Below, one piece after another: positions 54,982 through 64,000 of a stretch of DNA of 64,000 nucleotides; within the stretch, counting starts at the first letter, position 1; the number at the start of each line of letters is the position of its first letter. The position numbers and the translations under genes are program-made. This DNA is from Fragilaria crotonensis (taxonomy: Eukaryota; Bacillariophyta; Fragilariophyceae; Fragilariales; Fragilariaceae). The notes under the pieces are model-generated. The model was not told the origin of the DNA. It made no database searches and worked only from the letters and a program-made list of their open reading frames with translations. Location of the stretch: positions 1 through 64,000 of the forward strand of contig JAKSYS010000112.1 in NCBI GenBank assembly GCA_022925895.1. The letters run 5' to 3'.

Positions 54982-56656
54982 TCACTTCTCCACCACTATG
55001 GCTCCATTACGAACGTTGATGGTGGAGGTCCCGACAGTTAGTGCATCAAACATGTATGCAGGAAGCGGGGCGTGCAAAGATTCCAGCTGCAACTCCCGCA
55101 ATCCCTCAAACACATCATTCCCACGGAAGGAAATAGTGCATTTCGTAGGCTGAGCTGGTCCGGAGACGTCCCAAACTTCGGAACAGGCCGTAGTTTCCCC
55201 TTCCCACTTAAATCGAACTTTCTTCAGCTGTGCTCCGCCTTCGCCAAATGTCATCCCTCGTAATTGTAACCGTTTCTCCTTTATCGAAGCGTCGTGGTCG
55301 ATAACTACGCCTGCGTCGCTCGACATGGCCAATGCCGCTCCTTCAATACGAGCTGCCGCAGCAGCTTCTTGTCCCACATTTCGACCATGCTGAGCAGATG
55401 TACGGAGACGAGCCTGCTCAGCCGTTCGATCGACGACGCTCATTGTGGATACTTGTTGTAGCTCTGTTAGGGGATCGAGATGGGCGTCATTGGAGGCGAG
55501 ATGCGCAAAGCGACCTGTGGCTTCGCCAGTGTCGGCAGCATGCGCAGCTTGCAAGAGATCCATGGGCTCGGTTCCACACGAATCGCCAACGCGCGTTGGT
55601 GGCTCGTACACAACTTTGCAAATACAGAGAGTCAGGGCACAAGATTGCAAATGAACGAGAGTGGGGTTACAAAAACTCACCATTTTGAGCCACGTTCTTA
55701 TCGGTTGTTGCCAAGGCGAGATCTACAGCGGTGAGGACATATTTGACAAATCTCGACTTGCTGGGAGCTCTGCTAGCTGTCACTGCCATCAAGTCGGATC
55801 CAGGTTTTACGACGAACATGAATTCGTTTGCCTTCTTCTTCTTCTTTTCTCCCGATATCGATCGGTTGCGTTCGTCCGTGTAGTTGTAGGGTTCGCCGAT
55901 AACAAGGTGGAGAAAGAGATAGCCATCCTGTCGTTGCAAGGCGTAGGTACGACACTCGATTCCAGAATAGGCGGCACTGAAATCCCGTTGAACCTCGGCG
56001 CGGATTTGTTCCAAGGCTTTGAGGGCTGTAGCTGGACCATTGAGCCGGTAGATTTCATAAATCTTTTTTCGACCCCAAATTCGGGTCGTTCGAGCGACAA
56101 CTTGAAGGTGAATGGCCTCCAGGAGATGCGCCCAAAACGCTGATGGCGTGCCAAGGGCTTGTGGTTGGAGTTTGGATTGGGTCTTTACCGCTGTTTCACT
56201 GGCGTCACTCACTACAGCAATCGAAGCGACGTCACGACTCTTCTCGTACGATGTTTCGGGGCCATCAATTCCACCAAGACTTGTGTCACTCAAAGAAGAA
56301 TGGAGTGGCGTCTGGTCTCTGGTTGGTTTGTGTGGCGACCCCAAGGATTCAAGGTCGTCCTCGGTGCCAGCAAAGGTGTTTTCAATAAGTGAATTGATAC
56401 CAAGTGCCAGCTTGTGTTCAAACAAGCTGTCATTGCGATTCTCAAAAAGCTTGAGTGGCTCAAAGATAGAATCAAGCAACATGCGAATCGTGGCAACTTC
56501 AGGGGTGGATGGCGCGTGTTCTAAAACATCTGTGACAGCTTCGCGAATCACCCGAGGGTCGACAAGAAGGCGAAAGAAGCGATTCAACGCTCGCGCTTCT
56601 GGAGGAAGCGTTTTCGCGCTGAGTTTGCCATCGCCAAGGACTGTTGTTCCTACCAT
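54982..56656 (-). CDS. CENP-N/Chl4-like kinetochore protein
   Basis: A 535-residue protein in two exons, 56656-55681 and 55613-54982, across a 67-bp intron (GTGAGT to GCAAAG; joins AQN to VVYEPPTRVG). The N-terminal half has FFRLLVDPRVIREAVTDVLE and a middle block SAFWAHLLEAIHLQVVARTT, then GYLFLHLVIGEPYNYTDE and PSKSRFVKYVLTAVDLAL. The C-terminus KCTISFRGNDVFEGLRELQL, then ESLHAPLPAYMF, closely follows the end of the CENP-N/Chl4 family (FRGxxVxxGIRxL...PLPxxL). CENP-N reads the CENP-A nucleosome in the inner kinetochore. Assignment rests mainly on the C-terminal block and overall length. Confidence 0.65.
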
Positions 56657-57090
56657 GACGAAAAGAAGGAGCGCAGGGGATTAAACGACTGGAAGCGCTG
56701 GAATGAATGAAGGGACAACCTGAGATGAAAGAGAGTTGAGATTTGCGATGAATACATATATATATTTGCTGCAATTCAAATCGGGGTCTTCATAATGATC
56801 CTTTCGTATATAATCTCTGCAGAAGGTACGTAGAATAATGGGGATGCAATTATTCGGTGCACAGGTGTACAGTATGTTGCATACGGAGTACCAGCTAACA
56901 GATACGAGTACTAGAGTATTCATATATATTACAATATGACATATATTTGCATATATGATTATGTATCGATAGTACTGTACCTGGTACTACCACGAGTACC
57001 TTGTACTCATATCTGGGACATCCGGAATTTACTCTCAAGGAGTTACGGGACAACGTAATGAAGGCAACATTTGAGCGGCGAAGTATTACA
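56657..57090. other. Intergenic, GTAC- and AT-rich
   Basis: Contains ATACATATATATATTTGC (56753-56770) and a GTAC cluster at 56860-57010 (ACTGTACCTGGTACTACC). No gene is seen before the inverted-arm element. Confidence 0.45.
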
Positions 57091-57500
57091 TTGTTAGAGC
57101 TCTACTGTCACTCTGTCACACTGTCTCTTGTACTTACTGTAAGGTTGAACACCATACGGTAATACAGTAGACTGTCCTTTATCTTTCTTAGCTGTCCGCG
57201 ACCCGTTCCAGTAGTTCTGCAAATCAGAACTCTCAGTCCCGCGACCACATTTAGAATTTAAATTGTGTTGCCTTGAGTTTCCCTAAGTATTCAAATCATT
57301 TGTGTTGTCAATTTTATTGACAAGAACACAACTTTTACTATGGGAAACCTAACTCAAACACCACTCAACAAGTGGGATTAAGGCAACATAACTTTTGTGA
57401 GACTCCAACTAATATTGGAGATCTCACCTTCACTTTTCATCTTAGTTTTAACTCATGATATTTCCCAACCAAAATCAGCAAAGGCCTTAACTACTTAGTT
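57091..57500 (+). repeat. Left outer arm of inverted repeat
   Basis: Matches the inverse of 60405-60757 in order, with an overall similarity I estimate by eye as roughly 75-80 percent. It contains an internal hairpin: TGTTGCCTTGA..TTTCCC is answered by GGGAAACC..TTAAGGCAACA about 130 bp later, in part. Confidence 0.75.
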
Positions 57501-57537
57501 CTACATCTCCTACACATGTATCAACAAATCTACCATC

Positions 57538-59119
57538 ATGGTCCATATCTTCAGGACTCCTTTGCGCAAGGCTGGACAATCTGTGATGTTTGCTTCCTCT
57601 CCTGCTGTCAAGTCCGACGGCAGACTTCTAGGTCCTACTAACCTTAAGTCTACCGTCGGCCAGTACTGCGTACCGATCACACGACTACTGTCATGGTTGC
57701 TTGCCTCGTACAACCGCCGGTCCAAGGCTCTATTGTCGAGGAGAAATACTCGTCTTATGTCTCCAATCATTGGTCAAACCTACCTACAGCCGTTATGATT
57801 TTGTGCTTAACTGCTATTGATTTCCCTCGCCTTTTGGATTTGCCAGCAACGGATTTAAACTTGCCATTGAAGGCCACAAAACTTTTCAAGTCTACCATGA
57901 ACAACTTACCTCCGCCCTCCCTTGCCCCTCGCGCCTCTAGGTCCGCCTCCAACTGCAAAGACCCTGATGCGTTCGACGCTACTGTCGACTACCCCGCCAA
58001 ACTTGGTGCATCTCATGTCCCTGCCGACGCGCCCACCCATCCTGCCCTCTACAAAGGGGCCTTAGCTTATGGATCTCAGAAGAAGTGCATGCTCCCCTCC
58101 CGTGTCCATTTCATCCCTTCTCCGACCACTTCCCCTGATGACGATCAGGCTCTCCTGAACAAGAAGAAGAGGCGCACCTCCGAGTTAGGTCCCACCTATT
58201 ATGACATTTACAAGTTAACCTATGACGATTTTGACAATATCATTGAAGAGGATTGCAACCTCCACTCCGATTAGCACAAGCATCAGTCTTTTGCAGCTCC
58301 AACCCAGCAGGACATTCAAGCTAGCCACAGGGCTACTTCTACCATCAAGAGGCTGCCAAGATGCAGACCACTACAACCACAACTACCATGGACACCACCA
58401 ACAACAAAATGGGCAAAACTACCGACAAAAACGGTCCAACTAACTACACTTATGCATCTACCAATGTTAAGGACAACAACATTGAAACTAATGATGCATT
58501 TACTACAGAGGAGGACACTATTACTGCCGCCAAGCGCCGCAATCACCCCAACAGACACAACAAAATTGACCTCACCAACAATACAAATGACTTGAAAACG
58601 CCCCAGAAAGCTCCAAATTTGCCTCCCACGCTCACCTACAAGTCCAGAGCCAACACTCCCAACATTTCTACTGCCAAAGTTACCACCTTGACCAACTTTG
58701 CCCAACTTGCCCACCTCCCAATTTCTCAAACTCCTGTGTGCATGAATCCATCTGAATTCACCACACTCCAGAAAACCTGCAAAGATCTCCATGACTCCAT
58801 CTTTGCTCATCTTTTCAATCTTCCCTTCCATCCTTCTTCCACACAGCTTGAGTGTTCCTCAGACAGCAAGCAACAACAATGTCAGGAAGAATCCAAAGCA
58901 CCTCCCACATTCATACACTGCAGTCATCATGCCCTGGAGGAACAAATCATCCAATTCACCCTCAGAATTGTTTCTTTCGGTTATGCTCCAACTGTTTCTG
59001 AGTTCCTTGATTATCTGCAGTATCAGGATGACCTTGAGAACCTTGTCAATGTTGCCATCAAGATCACAGAAGATGATCAGTTGAAGACCATCATTGATTT
59101 GCTCACCATCATGGTTTGA
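57538..59119 (+). pseudogene. Element-encoded protein gene, broken, unknown
   Basis: Frames at 57538-57798, 57693-58274 and 58361-59119 look like one original long gene: the inverted copy on the right keeps an unbroken reading (VPTQQDTKASHRAGTAS, then KMGTTTDKYGPNACTYAS) where the left copy has a stop and a shift. The product is Thr/Pro/Asn-rich, with KATKLFKSTMNNLPPPSLAP, GPTYYDIYKLTYDDFDNIIE and a C-terminal helix-turn-helix-like phrase ALEEQIIQFTLRIVSFGYAP. That last phrase recalls the N-terminal DNA-binding region of CENP-B/pogo-type transposases, but no DDE catalytic domain was found. Family unassigned. Confidence 0.5.
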
Positions 59120-59790
59120 AACATAATCGGCCGTGAGAACTCACACTTCAAGACGCCAAAGCACTGTATGGTCGACCTCCAGTCCAAATTTGAGCAAATT
59201 CCGACAGATGGTTCTCGAGAAATGACTGGTCAAAGTTTTGTCTCACCCCGCACGTATTGATGGCCTTCGGCAACTCTGCAGACTCGCAAGCAAAAACTCT
59301 GATGTGTCATGACAACAGTGCTGAATTCAAGACTCGTAATTTTGTGCCAAAACTCCGGCTGTCCAAACTCCTCGCAAACAGTCTCTGACAACCACCGTAT
59401 TTACAGTCCATGATCAGACATTGTGTCCCAACTGACCATTCAGCAGATACATCGTAATGATACTACTTGTACCTGCTTTGCTCCACGCCTCCTTTCTGCT
59501 TCTGAAAAGCATCTGTGAACATTTCTACTGTCAAATTATCAGTCCACCCCAGTGGGCTACAGAATAATCCAACTGTCACAGTCTACGTTCAGCTCCTTCT
59601 TGAGTGTCCAGCATCCTGTTGCCATCCTCCTCTGCTTCTAATTGTGCTGATGTTGGTGAATATTATTGTCTCCCAGTTTTCAATCGTTTTTGACACTGCT
59701 GTTTATCATCATGTACATTGGATCAATGTCTACTGCATATCATTATACCTTAAAGACTGCTGTTGTTGGTCAAAACAACAACAATGGGCA

Positions 59791-60500
59791 CTACCGCCCT
59801 AGCACCAAGTCTTCACACTCAAGCTGTGTGGGAGTATTGTTGAAGGGAAGGTTGAAAAGATGAGTAAAGAGAGAATGATGGAGATCTTTGCAGGCCCTCT
59901 GGAGTGTGGTGAGTTCAGATGAATTCCTGCACATGGGAGCTGGGGAAATTGGAAGGTTGGTAAGTTGCTCAAAGTTGTTCAAAGTGGTTGTTTGGTGGAA
60001 GAGATGCGGGGAGAGTTGAGCCCTGCCAGGTCTGTAGGTGCTGGGAAAGGGATGTGCATTAGGAGCTTTCTGGAGTGTTTCCAAGTCATCAATAATGCTG
60101 GTGAGGTCAATTTTGTTGCGTGCTGTATCTGGGTGATTGCAGCACTTGGCAGCAGTTGTAGGGTGCTCCTCCTCATTACTAGCATCTGGAGTTTCAATGG
60201 TTTTGTAAAATGACATTGGTACTAGATGCATAAGTGCAAGCATTTGGACCATATTTGTCAGTAGTTGTGCCCATTTTGTTGTAGTTGTAGTTGCAGTTGT
60301 AGTGTAGTAGTTGTCTGCTTTTGGCAGCCTTCTTGGTGGTGGAAGCAGTACCAGCCCTGTGGCTAGCTTTTGTGTCCTGCTGGGTTGGAACTAAGAAGTA
60401 CAGGCCTTTGCTGTTTTTGGTTGTGAAATACAATAAGTAAAAACTAAGATGAAACTTGAAGGTGAGATCTCCAATATTAGTTGGAGTCTCACAATGCTGT
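59791..60500 (-). pseudogene. Inverted partial copy of the element-encoded gene
   Basis: The minus strand encodes LTNLPISPAPMCRNSSELTT and LQRACKDLHHSLFTHLFNLP, parallel to LAHLPISQTPVCMNPSEFTT and LQKTCKDLHDSIFAHLFNLP in the left arm. The two copies differ at many synonymous and non-synonymous sites, so the duplication is not recent. It lacks the segment equivalent to 57505-58293. Confidence 0.7.
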
Positions 60501-60757
60501 GTTGCACTAATCCCACTTGTTGAGTGGTGTTTGAGTAGTATTGTCAACAAAATTGACAACACAATTGATTAGAATATGTAGGGAAACTGAGGATAACACA
60601 ATTCAAAAAGTGAGCATGGTTGTGGGACTCAGAGTTCTGTTTCTCGGTCCTTTGGGAGTGGGTCACAGACAGACTAAGAAAAATGAAGGACTGTCTACTG
60701 TGTTACCATGTGGATTTAACCTAACAGAAAATTCGAGTGACAGTAGATGACTAACAA
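60405..60757 (-). repeat. Right outer arm of inverted repeat
   Basis: Inverse of 57091-57500. The outer end (CTAACAA at 60751-60757) mirrors TTGTTAG at 57091-57097. Confidence 0.75.
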
Positions 60758-61373
60758 GAACTGTAGTAACTTATCACTTATCATCGACCCCTTTTTTGTT
60801 TTGCCCCGTGACGAACCGCTTAAAATGATTTACATCTCAGGGCAATCCTCATTGCTGAATCACCCTAACTCTAACTTACACAAATCGTTCGTCTGCCCTT
60901 CATTCGGAATGCCACTCTAACAGTCAGTCCCTCGCAGACGGGACAGATGACCAAATGACGAATGACGATTTAATGAGGGAATTTCAAAATCACGCACAAT
61001 GTTGTTTGAGTCCCACGCACTTCGTGCGTTACTTCTCCTACTGAAACATGCACGTAAAATTGCTCAAGTACGAATCTTCCGATGACGATTTCGTCTCGAG
61101 GTGACAGCGAAAGCAAAAAAAGCATTCCGCCAAGGGACGACGTGGTGGCCAATGAAGGAGAGATAAAAACACATGTCTCGGAGTACAAGGTGTGCATGAA
61201 GTATGTAGGAGTTCACGCAACCTCCAAGTACAAATCCGTTTCTTCACCTTGCACATCCGTTCACCCGCTGACGGGGCTCGTTCTGGATTCTTCGCTTCAC
61301 TCAACTACATTAAAAATCGACAGGACGACAAAACCTTTTAAAAACTTGTACATCGTATCACAAGTGAAAAAGC
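60758..61373. other. Intergenic, 5' region of desaturase gene
   Basis: No gene is supported. It should contain the desaturase promoter. An ORF at 61082-61393 (+) overlaps the desaturase start in another frame and has no protein-like features. Confidence 0.45.
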
Positions 61374-62724
61374 ATGTGCCGTACTGTGATTAAGAATGCC
61401 GATCTGAAACCTGGGGAAGAATGGCTTGAGAAGTTCGATCTCAATGCCTTTGCGGCTGATATCAATGCGTTGGGAAAGAAGTTGGAACAGGAGCAGGGCG
61501 ATGACGACGTTCGTCATTTGAACAAGATGATCATGTGGAGCAACCTCTTTGCAGCTTTTGGTCTCTTGTCAATGGGCATTAGCGTCAACATCTTCTCGGT
61601 CATTGCGCTTTCAACATTTACCTTTTCGCGCTGGACAATGATAGCCCATCATACCTGTACGTTTTGTGACCAGGTTGCTTGTGATTGATATCCCGGGGGA
61701 CCTGCTCTAACGTTGCGTTGCCTTTTACACTTCAGGTCACGGAGGGTACGACAAGTGTCACCCAAACAAGGCCCGATGGAGCAGATTTAAGTTTGCCATT
61801 GGCTCCTTGTGGCGTCGACTATGCGATTGGGCAGACTGGATGCTGCCGGAAGCTTGGAACGTTGAACACAACAATCGCCATCACTACAACCTTTCCGAGA
61901 TTCACGACCCGGATCTCGTGGAGGCAAACCTTTCCTTCCTGCGCGGCCTCCAGATACCAGTGGCATTGAAGTATGTCATTGTCGCCTTCTTCATGATGAC
62001 TTGGAAGTGGTTCTACTATGCCCCCAACACCTACAAGGAGCTCAAGCTTGCCAAACTCAGACGAGAAGGGAAACCACTTCCGAAGGGAGTTTCTCCTGAG
62101 GATCAGGTCACATTTGACTATGTGATGATGGGGAAAAATCCATTCTACTCTGCGTCCGAGTTTTTGATGGTGGTCATTGGACCTTACTTTGTTACTCGAT
62201 TTTTGATCACCCCGCTCCCCCTTCTTGCCGTTGAGCACTTCCTCGGCGTCCAGGGTCTCTACAAGAACGCTTTGATTAATTTGGTCTTTGCGGACATTCT
62301 GACCAACATCCATGGGTTCCTCGCCGTTGTGACTAACCACGCCGGTGATGATATGTACCGTTTCCGCACTGGATGTCGCCCCTTCTCGGGGTCCTTTTAC
62401 CTCCGTCAAGTCTTGGCCTCGGTGGACTTCTCCATGGGCTCTGATCCCGTAGATTTCTTTCACGGGTGGCTTAACTATCAAATTGAGCACCACTTGTGGC
62501 CAAGTCTCTCCATGTTGAGCTACCAAAAGTCAGCCCCCATGGTGCGTGAGATTTGTGCCAAGCACGGTGTCCCGTACATTAAGGAGAATGTCTTTATCCG
62601 ATTGAAGAAGACTGTCGATATCATGGTGGGAAACACCAGCATGAAGTGGTTCCCAGAGAAATACGAGAATTTGTACTTGGAGCAAGATGCGCTTGTGGAA
62701 TCCATGAAAAACAAGCGTACATAG
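61374..62724 (+). CDS. Membrane fatty acid desaturase (QxxHH-type, no cytochrome b5)
   Basis: A 423-residue di-iron desaturase of the ER or plastid membrane. Exon 1 (61374-61656) and exon 2 (61736-62724) are joined across a 79-bp intron (GTACGT to TTCAG) that splits the first His box: MIAHHT-CHGGYDKCH. The second box is WNVEHNNRHHYNLSEIHDPD, the third NYQIEHHLWPSLSMLSYQ. A Gln in place of the first His of box three is typical of front-end desaturases, but the N-terminal cytochrome b5 domain with HPGG is absent, so the electron donor must be separate. Membrane segments flank the boxes (FFMMTWKWFYYAP; MVVIGPYFVTRFLITPLPLL). The regioselectivity cannot be predicted. Confidence 0.88.
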
Positions 62725-62851
62725 AACGGCGGCACATGATTCTTAAACTATGGCTACGACTAGAGATACGAAGTGATTTCACTTCAAGGCACCAACAGAT
62801 TCGCCAAGGATCAGTTAATTGAATAGATTGGGCTACAGCACTTGTATAATT

Positions 62852-63819
62852 TCATTGAGGTCCAGCTTTGACTGGTTCTGCGGGTTCACTAGTTTCATTC
62901 TCGTCAACGCCTCCGGAGTGACCCAACAATGTGAACTCTATTAGAGATTCAGGTAGATTACCTCCAAGTTGCATAACCTGGGCCTGTCCATGAGCCACTT
63001 TGACGTACTGCGAGGGTTGTTAGGTGTGAGACGACCCTCATGCAAAAGGCATGATAATGTTTCGTGACGTACCTCGTCTGATTGATAGTGCAGCTTCTCT
63101 CGTTCCAAGGGTGACAAATCTCTGAGCTTCCGCGCTGGGTGACCAACCCACAGTTGGCCGGATGGCACAATCGTTCCTGCAGCGACTACAGCTCCCGCTG
63201 CGATGAAAGATTCCCTTTCGACGACAACGCCTTCTCCGATATAGGATCCCATACCAATCAATGAAAAATCATTGATTGTCGCCGAGTGAATCTGCGCCAA
63301 GTGCCCAATGGTAACACCTTTTCCAACGATTGTATGATTGACACGACTGGAAATAATACAGCCATCTTGGACATTGGAATCTTCTCCAATAAAGATCCCA
63401 CCGCCAAAGCCTAAATGCGAATCGACATCTTCGTGTCGGTTTGGTGGGAGCTCCCACACTGAATCATCCTCAGGGTTCGAAAAGTGCGATACATTGTCGC
63501 AACTATCCGCTCTCAAGATTGCTCGATACCACACCGACGCTCCAGGTCCAATTCGAACGGACCCAATCAAGGTTGAACAGGGTGCGACGAACGCGGCTTG
63601 CTTGGATACGATCGGTGCACCACGTCGGAGGAGCGGCATTTGATGCCGATGACGCGATAAATGATCATGATATATGTAGGGATCATCACCAACTAATCTC
63701 GTGGTAAGGGCATGTTGCCGTCCCATGATGCCAACCCGATCCAACGCTTGACCGGTCTCTCGCAAGGCTCGACCAATGGTTTGGCGGAATGCCAACCATG
63801 ATCGCTTGAGTATGAACAT
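62852..63819 (-). CDS. Gamma-carbonic-anhydrase-like protein
   Basis: About 300 residues of left-handed beta-helix. Exon 1 (63819-63073) and exon 2 (63007-62852) are joined across a 65-bp intron (GTACGT to CGCAG), giving SDE-YVKVAHGQAQVMQLGG. The start MFILKRSWLAFRQTIGRALR looks like a mitochondrial presequence. Family blocks are GASVWYRAILRADSCDNVSH, FIGEDSNVQDGCIISSRVNH, GVTIGHLAQIHSATI with two of the three zinc His, and SLIGMGSYIGEGVVVE. The first zinc His (VIHV in active members) appears to be replaced by Ser in CIISSR, and an insertion of about 20 residues precedes it. It may be a structural complex I gamma-CA-like subunit rather than an active enzyme. Confidence 0.85.
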
Positions 63820-64000
63820 TATTTGCTTATACTAAAAGAGGTCCGTGTCCAGTCTTTGGCACGGATGAAGCGTTGTAACAACTGTGGCTGCTGTGGTGCT
63901 TATTATGTACAGTTGGCGCACGGGTCTGCTTTGGACGAATTGTTGTTCGAGGCAAATGGCGCATGGCTGGGTTCGTGGTCGATGGCGCGTTGCAGATCTC

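Larger units (their letters stand above)
57091..60757. mobile_element. Large inverted-arm (foldback-like) element
   Basis: The right arm (60757 back to about 59810) is an inverted, diverged copy of the left arm (57091 to about 58870). Ends read TTGTTAG then CTACTGTCACTC in both. Shared inner blocks include AACACCACTCAACAAGTGGG, GAGACTCCAACTAATATTGG and AGATCTCACCTTCA. The right arm lacks about 790 bp (matching 57505-58293) present in the left. Between the arms lies about 940 bp of unrelated sequence. No target-site duplication was found, so it may be one foldback element or two copies inserted head to head. The superfamily is unknown. Confidence 0.75.

Noticed and set aside
57091-60757. LTR retrotransposon
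   Set aside because: The long terminal similarity is inverted, not direct, and no reverse transcriptase, integrase or primer-binding site was found.
63865-64000. + strand ORF running off the right edge (MKRCNNCGCCGAYY)
   Set aside because: Open to the window end but only 45 codons, in the 5' region of a divergent gene; cannot be judged without more sequence.

Overview
This is a nuclear genome window from a photosynthetic stramenopile, most probably a diatom. Genes are compact and carry few, short GT-AG introns (mostly 60-95 bp). A ubiquitin-L40 fusion gene and ribosomal protein L3 show it is eukaryotic. A Tic22-like protein and an ArgC have a hydrophobic signal peptide followed by a Phe-containing motif, the bipartite plastid targeting seen in red-alga-derived secondary plastids. 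Species cannot be fixed from sequence alone.

Layout. 1-2750: intergenic DNA, then a decayed TPR gene. 2848-11450: xylulokinase-like FGGY kinase, AlkA/MAG-type DNA glycosylase, RMD1/DUF155 mitochondrial protein, and a large acidic Mrc1/claspin-like protein. 12324-25814: Fringe-like glycosyltransferase, a tiny mitochondrial protein with an intron (14955-15276), a MORN-repeat protein, a membrane-anchored aldo/keto reductase, Tic22-like, a small secreted protein, a kaptin-like beta-propeller protein and thymidylate kinase. 25951-36518: a small membrane protein, RagA/B-type GTPase, a complex I-like membrane protein, a METTL-type methyltransferase, a solitary 5S rRNA gene, a GST-WW fusion protein, a TPR-like protein, a syntaxin-16/Tlg2 Qa-SNARE and an unknown nuclear-looking protein.

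36853-47650 is one complete Mutator-like element (about 10.8 kb). It has long terminal inverted repeats, a perfect 10-bp target duplication and a MULE transposase with SWIM and zinc-knuckle motifs. Inside it lie retroelement RNase H remains, a GGTAGT-type minisatellite, and a second 1.12-kb TIR element inserted into its right terminal repeat.

47811-56656 returns to housekeeping genes: sulfotransferase, ubiquitin-L40, RPL3 (start codon split by an intron), plastid ArgC, SET-domain methyltransferase and a CENP-N/Chl4-like kinetochore protein. 57091-60757 is a second repeat island made of two large inverted arms. 61374-63819 holds a membrane fatty acid desaturase and a gamma-carbonic-anhydrase-like protein.

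Several otherwise well preserved genes (xylulokinase, RMD1, glycosyltransferase, MORN, aldo/keto reductase, SET protein) are broken only by single-base shifts, some in G or C runs, while neighbouring genes are clean. Assembly indels are the likeliest cause, so these genes are described as probably functional. RagA/B and the kaptin-like gene, both from nutrient-sensing TORC1 signalling, lie only about 3 kb apart. Intergenic DNA is marked by dense GTAC-centred palindromic words (GGTACC, TACCGGTA, GTACTGTAC).
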